A stretch of DNA of 28,808 nucleotides. Source: Bacteroidales bacterium UBA4814. Its GTDB lineage: Bacteria; Bacteroidota; Bacteroidia; Bacteroidales; UBA7960. Shown here piece by piece: positions 22,240 through 28,808 of this stretch (position 1 is the first letter of the stretch; the number at the start of each line of letters is the position of its first letter). Below the pieces are notes generated by a model. It saw only the letters and a program-made list of their open reading frames with translations. It ran no database searches and was not told where the DNA came from. The translations under genes were made by a program, and so were the position numbers. The stretch is taken from NCBI GenBank assembly GCA_002402465.1, contig DHFW01000033.1, positions 1-28,808 on the forward strand, written 5' to 3'.

Positions 22240-24096
22240 TTACCATCCCCTTTTGGGCACCCAAACTTCCACTTCCAGCTTTTCTACTGGGAGTTGGCCC
22301 TGCCCCCTGAGCCAAAAATAAATACGTACCTGGTCGGTTTTGCTGCGTGGTTCGGGCGTAAGGTAAAGCCTCTCGAGCACATTCCAACTCAATGGAATGA
22401 TCTCGTGCGGGTAATGCTCGTAGTCCTTACCGCGGTATTTGTAGTTGCCGCCCTTGTGGTCGAAGGTGATGACCATGCTGAAGGGGTTTTCGGCCACATC
22501 GATGCCATCGACAAACACCGTGCCTCTGACTTTCAGAAAGGCGTGGTCGGCCATGGCGAGCCGATTGAAAGGAATTTCCAGGGCGGGTGTAAAGGGATTT
22601 TCGGGTGTGAGGATGACCACCTCGCGGGTGTCGGTTTTCAGGCTGTCGCCCGAAACGCTAAGCAGACTCCCTTCAAAATTCATTTCATAGGTGCGATACA
22701 GGTAGTAATCGTCCGGATTCTTTAGTTCATCATCGCCCCCCAGCGACCGAGGCACCAGCAGCAGGCTTTCGATCTCCTCGGTGGGTGGAGTTACCCTGCC
22801 GAATACCGCCTGGTAATAGGCTTTGGTCATGGAGTCGGGATGAATGATGCCGTTGAAATACTGCCAGGTTTGAAAAAGATTAAGCACTACAAAAAAACCC
22901 GCCAGCACCCAAAGCGATTTACGCCAAAAAGGTTTCAGGCTTTTTAAGCCAATGAAGAAAAAACCCAGCGGCAACACCATTATGGCATACGACTGCACCA
23001 TGGCGCGGTGTCCGAAAGAACCAGCATACCACCAGGTGGTCCATGAACTGACCAGGTAAAGGTTCAGCACGGCAAAGATCAACAGCGGATAAAAAATGTC
23101 GCGCCGGTGTTCGTAAAGGTTTTTGAAGCCGTAAATGGCCAGTGCCATCATGGGGGTGTATATGAGCCATCCCTTGCGGAAGCTAAACAATACATCCCAG
23201 GTATAAGGGGTAAGCAGGTCAAGGCCTTCACCCGGATTGTCGTACGAATAATATAAAAAGCTCCCTGTAAAGATTTTCCAATAAATCAGTTGGGGCAATA
23301 CGGGCAATACAAGGCAAACCGCTGCAAGCAGAATTTTTTTGAAATGAGCGCGGATCAGCCTGAATTTTTCCACGAAAGTGGCCCTGTTGTAAACACCCCA
23401 AAAAAGCGGAATAATAATGGCAATGGCTTCTGTGGGGCGTATGGCCACCATGAGTCCGATACATAGGCCCAGCCACACTGAAAGCCTTGTGGTGGGTGTT
23501 TCGTGCCAGCGAATCACCAGCCAGAGCAACAAGGCATAAAGGGCAAACAGGTAGTTGTGTACCAGGGTGTGGTTCACGGAAGTGTAAAAAAGATTGGTGC
23601 CGGCCACCAGCAAAACCATGAGAATGGCACTAAAGCGATCAGAAAAAAACTTCAATAAAACTTTTCTAATGAAAAACAGACCCAGGAAGGTAAACAGCAG
23701 GCTGGTGATGAAAACTGAATACTGGTATGGTAAGGAAAACCCATCGGCAGCGAAAGAAGTGCTGCTTGCCACCAGGTGGGCCAAGGCAAATCCCGGCAGA
23801 AAAACCATCGCCAGTCCTGAGGAATATTTGATGATCAAGCCTCCATGGGGGCCGGGCGAGGCCTGGTAAAAAGTGGTGCTGCCCTTATACTTTTCAAGGG
23901 CTTCCTGGATAAAGGAAGGATCGTTCAGTCCGGGATCCTGATAAATAAAGGTAGCCGGCAAATACAGGTAATAACCGAAAGTATCCCATGAAATGATGTT
24001 GCCTCTGACATGCAGGCGTTGAATGGAAACTGCTGTCAGCAAAAGCATCAGCACCAGCAAGGTGTAGCGCGAAAAGTTATTTGGTTTTGATGGCAT
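22240..24096 (-). CDS. Large polytopic membrane protein, GT-C glycosyltransferase-like
   Basis: This 618-residue protein has an N-terminal helix (12-29) followed by about ten or more further hydrophobic spans to about residue 440, then a soluble tail of about 180 residues rich in beta strands. The first external loop holds ISWDTFGYYLYLPATF (34-49), with an Asp like that near the active site of GT-C enzymes (GT39/ArnT group). QASPGPHGGLIIKYSSG follows and HRAMVQSYAIMVLPLGFFF (about 365-383) lies in a late helix. GT-C proteins transfer sugars from lipid carriers to lipid A, glycans or proteins. No substrate can be inferred from the neighbours, and a hypothetical membrane protein is the safer fallback name. 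Single gene, no operon partner. Confidence 0.6.
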   Translation of the reverse strand: MPSKPNNFSRYTLLVLMLLLTAVSIQRLHVRGNIISWDTFGYYLYLPATFIYQDPGLNDPSFIQEALEKYKGSTTFYQASPGPHGGLIIKYSSGLAMVFLPGFALAHLVASSTSFAADGFSLPYQYSVFITSLLFTFLGLFFIRKVLLKFFSDRFSAILMVLLVAGTNLFYTSVNHTLVHNYLFALYALLLWLVIRWHETPTTRLSVWLGLCIGLMVAIRPTEAIAIIIPLFWGVYNRATFVEKFRLIRAHFKKILLAAVCLVLPVLPQLIYWKIFTGSFLYYSYDNPGEGLDLLTPYTWDVLFSFRKGWLIYTPMMALAIYGFKNLYEHRRDIFYPLLIFAVLNLYLVSSWTTWWYAGSFGHRAMVQSYAIMVLPLGFFFIGLKSLKPFWRKSLWVLAGFFVVLNLFQTWQYFNGIIHPDSMTKAYYQAVFGRVTPPTEEIESLLLVPRSLGGDDELKNPDDYYLYRTYEMNFEGSLLSVSGDSLKTDTREVVILTPENPFTPALEIPFNRLAMADHAFLKVRGTVFVDGIDVAENPFSMVITFDHKGGNYKYRGKDYEHYPHEIIPLSWNVLERLYLTPEPRSKTDQVRIYFWLRGQGQLPVEKLEVEVWVPKRGW

Positions 24097-24184
24097 CTTC
24101 GCAAAAATTCTGGAAAAGGTTCGGGATTTCCAGGGGTAAAAGTAGAAAAAATATTGTTGCTTAAAAACTACCTGGCATTGTAAA

Positions 24185-24248
24185 TAGTCACCGGGTGACT
24201 AAACCCGGCAGATTTTCAAAGGCCAGAAGTTGCAGTCACCCGGCGAAT
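24185..24248. repeat. Palindromic CACCCGGTG elements
   Basis: TAGTCACC G GGTGACTA at 24185-24201 is a perfect 17-base palindrome with a one-base centre. A second copy, AGTCACCCGGCGAAT, lies at 24234-24248. Both resemble the arm at 2584-2598. The pair sits in the 235-bp gap between the membrane protein and DsbD genes. It may be a protein-binding site or a dispersed repeat; its short centre makes a stable RNA hairpin less likely. Confidence 0.5.
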
Positions 24249-24331
24249 AATTGGAGCCTGAAAATACCAATGGGTGAACTTCTCTGACAAATTTAAATGA
24301 TAGAGAATTATTCACCTGTGGTTAATTGCTA

Positions 24332-26407
24332 TTATCGGTAGAAATTGTTCTTTCCTGTTTCCAGAAATTCAATGTACTTGGGAATGCTGGTGTCGTAGCC
24401 ATAAGCAGGGGCCAGCAGGTTCTCTTCGTGGTCGAGAATCAGGTAATAGGGTTGGGTGTTTATGCCATAGCGTTCGGCCTGGAATACACTCCACTTTTGG
24501 CCCACGGTGCGTATGTTGCGTTCGCGGCCCAGGGCGGTGGAAACAAACTGCTCGGATTCGGGCAGGCTGGTGCGGTCGTCCACATACAGGGAAATCTTCA
24601 CAAAGTCGTTGCGCAGCATGTCCTGCACCTGGGGATCAGACCAAACGTTGGCTTCCATTTTGCGGCAGTTGGTGCAGCCCAGGCCGGTAAAATCGAGAAA
24701 CACCGGCTTGCCGGCTTTTCGGGCGGCAGCCATGCCTTCTTCAAAATCGTTGAATGCCAATAAGCCATGTGGGCCTTCTTTTACGCTTTTGCCTACATAA
24801 ATAGTACTGGTTGCGGCCACGGGAGCTGATCCGGTGGTTACACCTCGCGTCAAGTCAAAATCCTGCGTAGTGGGCGAGGGGAGGAAAGAGCTTACGGCCC
24901 TCAGGGGGGCACCCCACAAGCCAGGAACCAGGTAAAATACGAAGGCAAAAACGGCAATGGCCAGCATCAGTCGAGGCACGCTCAGATATTTAAGGTCGCT
25001 GTCGTGGGCAAATTTTATCTTTCCGATCAGGTACAGGCCCAGCAAGAAGAAAATGGCGATCCAAAGGACCAGGAAGACCTCGCGGTCGAGTATGCCCCAC
25101 TGTGCCACAGCGTCGGCGGTGCCAAGAAACTTCAGGGCAAAGGCCAGCACTATGAAGCCCAAAACCACCTTCACAGCGTTCATCCAGCCACCCGACTTGG
25201 GCAGCGACTTGAGCGCCGTGGGGAATACCGCAAAAAGACTGAATGGGATGGCCAGGGCCAGGCTGAAGCCCAGCATGCCAATGGCCGGCGAAAGCACATC
25301 GCCGCTTGTGGCAGCTTCAACCAAAAGCGTCCCTACAATTGGACCGGTGCAACTAAAACTAACTAAAACAAAGGTTAAGCCCATTAGGACTACCCCAATA
25401 AGTCCTCCTTTTTCATCGGCCTTGCTGTCGAGGGCGGTTGACCAATTTGAGGGCATGGTAAGCTCGAAGGCACCAAAGAAAGAGGCGGCAAAAAATACCA
25501 GCAGGGCAAAGAAAAACAGGTTGAAGCCCGGGCTGGTAGCCAGCGCATTCAGGGCGTTGGCGCCAAAAATCATCGAAATGGCCAAACCAATAACCACGTA
25601 GGCAAAAATGATGGTAAGCCCATAGAAAAGGGCGTCGCGGATGGCTCGCGGGCGGTTGTCGGCATTGCGCAAAAAGAAGCTTACCGTGAGCGGTATCATG
25701 GGGAATACGCAGGGAGTAAGAAGTGCAAGCAGGCCACCCAGCAAGCCGGTGATAAAGGTACCCCAGAACCATCCCTTCTGCCTGCCACCGGATTCGGCCA
25801 CAGGGGTGGTTTCTTCAAAAATGCTATCCTCTAAACTTTCGGCAGTGCTTTCCTCTACAGGGGACTGAGCTTCTTCTGTTGGCAATATGTCTTCATCTTC
25901 AGGAGCTTGTTCGGTTGCGGCAACGGCTGCAGCAGTCCTCCCGGGCAGTTCAAAGGCAAAGTCCACATAATCGGGGGGCAGGCATGAGCTGTCATCGCAC
26001 GACATAAAGCCCACTTCTCCGCCAATCCTTACCGGACTTTCAGAGGTCACCTCCACGGTTTGGCGAAATGTTACCGAACCCGAAAACATGGAGAGTTGCA
26101 TGTTAAAGTTCGGGTCAAATTTCTCAGCGGGTCTTGGATACCGGAGATTCCCGACTTTTCGGAAACCACTGCCTTCATTAATATCAATGGAGGTGGGAAT
26201 AGGGCCGCCAGCCGGAAGATCGGTGCCGTAAATATTCCAGCCCTGATCAATGTTGGCAGTAAACCTAAGCTCGTATTGGTTATCGGCCACTTTTTCGTAA
26301 GAAAAGTTCCATTTGACGGGTTCGAGAATTTGCGCCGCCGCCTGCCCGCCTGCCATTAACAGCAGAAGCAGCATCATATGCCTGAAAAGTTTTTGAATGG
26401 ATTTCAT
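24332..26407 (-). CDS. dsbD: Thiol:disulfide interchange protein DsbD
   Basis: This 691-residue inner-membrane protein carries electrons from cytoplasmic thioredoxin to periplasmic thiol proteins, for disulfide isomerisation and cytochrome c maturation. It has the full three-part layout. A signal peptide (1-25) precedes the n-terminal immunoglobulin-like domain with Cys137 and Cys142 in FMSCDDSSCLPP. An acidic linker follows (about 155-205). The CcdA-like membrane core has LLTPCVFPMIPLTVSFFLR and VSFSCTGPIVGTLL, each with one redox cysteine. The C-terminal thioredoxin domain carries FTGLGCTNCRK (CxxC 578-581). All six cysteines expected for electron flow are visible. A perfect -7 box (TATATTTG, minus strand) lies 109 bases upstream, just after the tilS stop. 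It may serve the CxxC protein at 1844, but the two are 22 kb apart. Confidence 0.92.
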   Translation of the reverse strand: MKSIQKLFRHMMLLLLLMAGGQAAAQILEPVKWNFSYEKVADNQYELRFTANIDQGWNIYGTDLPAGGPIPTSIDINEGSGFRKVGNLRYPRPAEKFDPNFNMQLSMFSGSVTFRQTVEVTSESPVRIGGEVGFMSCDDSSCLPPDYVDFAFELPGRTAAAVAATEQAPEDEDILPTEEAQSPVEESTAESLEDSIFEETTPVAESGGRQKGWFWGTFITGLLGGLLALLTPCVFPMIPLTVSFFLRNADNRPRAIRDALFYGLTIIFAYVVIGLAISMIFGANALNALATSPGFNLFFFALLVFFAASFFGAFELTMPSNWSTALDSKADEKGGLIGVVLMGLTFVLVSFSCTGPIVGTLLVEAATSGDVLSPAIGMLGFSLALAIPFSLFAVFPTALKSLPKSGGWMNAVKVVLGFIVLAFALKFLGTADAVAQWGILDREVFLVLWIAIFFLLGLYLIGKIKFAHDSDLKYLSVPRLMLAIAVFAFVFYLVPGLWGAPLRAVSSFLPSPTTQDFDLTRGVTTGSAPVAATSTIYVGKSVKEGPHGLLAFNDFEEGMAAARKAGKPVFLDFTGLGCTNCRKMEANVWSDPQVQDMLRNDFVKISLYVDDRTSLPESEQFVSTALGRERNIRTVGQKWSVFQAERYGINTQPYYLILDHEENLLAPAYGYDTSIPKYIEFLETGKNNFYR

Positions 26408-26515
26408 GCTAAGAAGTACATTTTGTTTATTAAATGCTAACGTTCAAATGCGGTTTTGGTTGAAAGTGGTCTGTTAAAACAAGTTAAAAGCATTCACATA
26501 TGTAAAAATGACCTG

Positions 26516-26523
26516 CAAATATA
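26516..26523 (-). promoter_or_regulatory. -7 box of dsbD
   Basis: On the minus strand this reads TATATTTG, a perfect TAnnTTTG box. It lies between the tilS stop and dsbD and would give a leader of about 100 bases. A TTG about 24 bases upstream is a little too far to be a good -33. Confidence 0.4.
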
Positions 26524-26536
26524 CAACAATAGGGCT

Positions 26537-27889
26537 TTATAGCCGTCCAATTTTTGCTATGAAAACTTTGTTGGTTTCGTGTGTGATCCTGAACTTTTCG
26601 CTTATCCTGATTCCAGCCACCCAGGCAATTTCGCCACCCGAAACCAGAACCCAAACCTCGGGTTTTAGGTGCCGCGGGATTTTTTGATCGGTGAGCAGGT
26701 CGCTCAGTTTTTTTTTGCCCTTCATTCCCAAGGGCACCAGGCTGTCGCCTGCTTTCGCTTTTCGCAATTCCAGCGGAAACTGCAGCCGGTCGTAGCTTAG
26801 CCTGGCAGTTTCCTCATTCGCCGTAAATTGCAGCTCCTTTTCTGCAGCCATTGTCTCGAAAATGAATGCTGCCCCGGGTACCTTTATTTGATGGGTGTTT
26901 TCACCAATTAAATAAACTGCAGACTCCTCATTCCTTTTCAATGGAGTTACAAAAATTTTCTGGCGGTCTTTTATGGCCATGTGGGTTTCAGAAAAAAATT
27001 GTTTTCCGGGCTGTGCGTCCAGGCTTTCGAGTAACTCCCGGCAGACAAAACCCGAGAAATGGAAGTCCTTTAAAAACTCATATAACATCAGCTCTGGTTG
27101 GGGCAGGGCAAGCAGTTTTTTAATATCAATGGAGAAGCCATCCCTTTCGGGGGAAACGCAAGTGGCTCTATGCTTTTTAACCTCATGGTCAAGCAGTTCG
27201 GCAGCTTGCTGCATCCGGCTCAGGAATACCTGCATGCCCTGGTGTATAGCCGGATTAAGTTCCTTAAGGATAGGAATGACATGATGCCTGATCCGGTTTC
27301 GCAGGTATTTGTCTTCCAGGTTGCTTGCATCGGTGCGGAAATCTATCTGGTGCTCAAGGGCAAACGCTTCAATTTCCTGGCGTGTGGCAAAAAGAAGTGG
27401 CCTGATAATATTCTCATTTTTCAGTGGGATGCCTGCCAATCCTCGCACACCGGTGCCCCTGATCAGATTAATGAGCATGGTTTCAATGGAGTCGTCGAGG
27501 TGATGGGCTGTGGCAATCTGGTCGTACCCGTATTCGAGGGCCGTTTCACGCAGAAACTCATAGCGAAGCTCGCGGGCCGCTTCCTGTATGGAGATTTTGT
27601 TTTGCTGCGCAAACCCCTTGGTGTCAAAGGTGGCCGAATAAAACGGCACGCCAAGCATCATTGCCGACCTTTTTACCAGCTGTTCATCGAGGTCTGATTC
27701 GCTGCCCCTGAGCGAAAAATTGCAATGGGCCAGTCCGAAACTTTTTCCCGAAAGGGAAAAAAGCCTGGCCATGACCATGGAGTCCACTCCACCGCTCACC
27801 GCAAGCAAGATGCGATCCTGACTGCCAAACAGCCGTTGCGCTGTGGCAAAAATGCCGAAACGGTTTAAAAGATCAGTGCTTTGCTTCAT
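26537..27889 (-). CDS. tilS: tRNA(Ile)-lysidine synthase TilS
   Basis: This 450-residue ATP-dependent enzyme attaches lysine to the CAU-anticodon wobble cytidine of tRNA-Ile2, so that it reads AUA; it is essential in most bacteria. The PP-loop is LLAVSGGVDSMVMARL (28-43) with SGGVDS at 32-37. IATAHHLDDSIETMLINLIRGTGVRGLAGIP (about 130-160) is the TilS-specific catalytic stretch. The DKYLRNRIRHHVIPIL segment (about 206-221) and a C-terminal tRNA-binding domain of about 110 residues (KAKAGDSLVPLGMKGKKKLSDLL) complete the long form seen in E. coli. No fused HPRT domain is present. The -7 box is at 27952-27959. Confidence 0.93.
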   Translation of the reverse strand: MKQSTDLLNRFGIFATAQRLFGSQDRILLAVSGGVDSMVMARLFSLSGKSFGLAHCNFSLRGSESDLDEQLVKRSAMMLGVPFYSATFDTKGFAQQNKISIQEAARELRYEFLRETALEYGYDQIATAHHLDDSIETMLINLIRGTGVRGLAGIPLKNENIIRPLLFATRQEIEAFALEHQIDFRTDASNLEDKYLRNRIRHHVIPILKELNPAIHQGMQVFLSRMQQAAELLDHEVKKHRATCVSPERDGFSIDIKKLLALPQPELMLYEFLKDFHFSGFVCRELLESLDAQPGKQFFSETHMAIKDRQKIFVTPLKRNEESAVYLIGENTHQIKVPGAAFIFETMAAEKELQFTANEETARLSYDRLQFPLELRKAKAGDSLVPLGMKGKKKLSDLLTDQKIPRHLKPEVWVLVSGGEIAWVAGIRISEKFRITHETNKVFIAKIGRL

Positions 27890-27951
27890 GCCCGGGACTT
27901 AGCTAACCGTAAGTTAATAGTTTGAATATCAGAGTCTTTACACAGATTGTG

Positions 27952-27959
27952 CAAAGGTA
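27952..27959 (-). promoter_or_regulatory. -7 box of tilS
   Basis: On the minus strand this reads TACCTTTG, a perfect TAnnTTTG box, 63 bases before the ATG at 27889. A TTTG lies only 11 bases upstream, which is too close to be a normal -33. Confidence 0.45.
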
Positions 27960-28106
27960 ATAAATTTTTTCAAAGCTTTTCTGAAGGTTCCTTGACCGGG
28001 GCAATGCCGCTGTTGAAAGGCGTTTCATAGGTTTTTTTAGAACAATTCAAAAGAAAAATTGATTTTGTTGTAACTAATTGTTTGTTCGTGCCGTCATATG
28101 GTCAAA

Positions 28107-28125
28107 ACACCCTTTTTCAGGGTGT
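28107..28125. repeat. ACACCCT hairpin
   Basis: ACACCCT at 28107-28113 and AGGGTGT at 28119-28125 form a perfect 7-bp stem with a TTTTC loop. It lies between the divergent tilS and 28301 genes, so it cannot simply terminate either of them. It could be part of the leader or an operator. Confidence 0.4.
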
Positions 28126-28300
28126 CCGATTGTGGACAAATCAACTATAAAACCGAACAGAAAAGTTATAATCATTACAACTAAATGTTTGTAATAATCT
28201 GTAAAACAAAATGTTAAAACTTTTGGCACGCAATTGGAAAACTTTTGACAGAGAAAGACAGCAACCAACGAATTTAAAGAACATAAAAAAACCCCAAGTC

Positions 28301-28630
28301 ATGAAAACAAGAGTAATCACAACCGTTTTGATCTCCATGCTGATGCTTGCCAGCGCTTGTGTTTTTGGAGGAAAGCCCCAGGGCACCATGATGTTCCGCA
28401 CCTTAAATGGGCTTGTTGAAATCCCGGTAAAAGTTGAAGAGGCTCCCGATTCACTCCCGGCAGTAGTAAAAGTTGCCATGACCCAGCATGCCGAAGATAT
28501 GCACTCCCTGGTTCATGTGCAGTTCGACCTGAGCCTGATTTCCAAACCTGAGCCTGATGCCGATGATGTGGCCATTAATACCTGCAAGATTTTTGAAGAA
28601 TTGCGCAACTGCGAATATACCCGCAGATAG
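28301..28630 (+). CDS. Small secreted protein or lipoprotein, unknown
   Basis: This 109-residue protein has a hydrophobic N-terminus (about 4-19) ending MLASAC, so Cys20 may be lipidated or cleavage may occur just before it. The mature part (VEIPVKVEEAPDSLPAVVKVAMTQHAEDMHSL) looks like a mix of strand and helix, with two more cysteines at 95 and 104. I do not recognise a family or function. The frame is open from 28211, but the first 30 codons have no signal-peptide character; ATG 28301 starts the signal. It stands alone with its own strong terminator 47 bases downstream. Confidence 0.6.
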   Translation: MKTRVITTVLISMLMLASACVFGGKPQGTMMFRTLNGLVEIPVKVEEAPDSLPAVVKVAMTQHAEDMHSLVHVQFDLSLISKPEPDADDVAINTCKIFEELRNCEYTRR

Positions 28631-28676
28631 AATCTGAAGGCACCCCTGTTCAACAAATAGCTCCATTTGGTTCGAG

Positions 28677-28708
28677 CCGGACCGGTCATTGCACCGGGCC
28701 GGTTTTTT
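28677..28708 (+). terminator. Intrinsic terminator after the 28301 gene
   Basis: CCGGACCGGT (28677-28686), loop CATTGC, ACCGGGCCGG (28693-28702) form a GC-rich 10-bp stem with one A-G mismatch, followed by six T. This is a classic rho-independent terminator, the clearest in the window. Confidence 0.85.
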
Positions 28709-28765
28709 ATTGGGCTGAAAAACAGCCGGCTGAAAAATAATTGCAATTTTTTTACCCGAAAGCTA

Positions 28766-28795
28766 TTGCATAAATGAAAAACCTTTTTACCTTTG
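28766..28795 (+). promoter_or_regulatory. Consensus promoter at the window edge
   Basis: TTG at 28766-28768, a 19-base spacer and TACCTTTG at 28788-28795 match the Bacteroidota promoter (TTG-n19-TAnnTTTG) exactly. It would start transcription near 28802 for a gene beyond the window. No coding start is visible in the last few bases. Confidence 0.7.
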
Positions 28796-28808
28796 CACTC
28801 CCCAAACG

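Larger units (their letters stand above)
27890..28300. other. Noncoding gap between tilS and the 28301 gene
   Basis: These 411 bases hold no gene I can support. They carry the tilS -7 box, a hairpin at 28107-28125 and two direct copies of AAAACTTTTG at 28216-28225 and 28238-28247, spaced 22 bases apart. The transcription start of the 28301 gene is not obvious. Confidence 0.5.

Noticed and set aside
24957..25601. Plus-strand open frame opposite dsbD (214 codons)
   Set aside because: Antisense to the DsbD membrane core; residue composition is low-complexity (Lys/Thr/Pro-rich), with no family match.
28664..28710. GGTTCGAGCC, which resembles a tRNA T-loop
   Set aside because: No acceptor or anticodon stem surrounds it and it is part of the intrinsic terminator stem.

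Overview
The window looks like chromosomal DNA of a Bacteroidota member. The signs are TAnnTTTG-type -7 promoter boxes (several near-perfect, one with a TTG 19 bp upstream), almost no Shine-Dalgarno sequences, a 6-bladed beta-propeller lipoprotein, a GYDIA-type GHMP kinase and the gene content in general. I cannot name a genus. A complete mevalonate-type isoprenoid set is usual in Flavobacteriia and Cytophagia, but less so in Bacteroidales. I see no tRNA, rRNA, CRISPR array or intact mobile element.

Layout. (1) 387-2464 is an AT-rich three-gene cassette: a small secreted four-cysteine protein, a hairpin attenuator, a beta-propeller lipoprotein, and an overlapping membrane-anchored CxxC thioredoxin-like protein. 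(2) 2784-9419 is a tight five-gene run: acyl-CoA carboxylase carboxyltransferase (methylcrotonyl-CoA type), a LiuC-like hydratase, the biotin carboxylase/biotin-carrier subunit, an acyl-CoA dehydrogenase, and type 2 IPP isomerase. (3) 9420-9815 is a noncoding, repeat-rich gap. (4) 9816-14154 encodes class II HMG-CoA reductase, a GYDIA GHMP kinase, diphosphomevalonate decarboxylase and a mevalonate kinase-like protein. (5) 14347-17873 is pstSCAB without phoU, followed by an outer-membrane alginate-export-like porin and a GT9 glycosyltransferase (to 20227). (6) 20224-27889 holds an MBL-fold hydrolase (-), an M20 amidohydrolase (+), a large polytopic membrane protein (-), DsbD (-) and TilS (-). 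(7) 28301-28630 is a small secreted protein of unknown function, followed by a strong terminator and, at the window edge, a textbook Bacteroidota promoter for a gene outside the window.

How the genes work together. Regions 2 and 4 together suggest metabolic coupling. Methylcrotonyl-CoA carboxylase plus methylglutaconyl-CoA hydratase would make HMG-CoA from the leucine branch, and HMG-CoA is the substrate of the HMG-CoA reductase next door. No HMG-CoA synthase or lyase lies in the window, and the IPP isomerase gene sits 12 bp behind the acyl-CoA dehydrogenase gene. A leucine-to-isoprenoid route is therefore a reasonable hypothesis, not a demonstrated one. The most likely undescribed system is the peptide/propeller/CxxC cassette at the left end. 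The pst/porin block looks like a phosphate-uptake unit with an unusual solute-binding protein.
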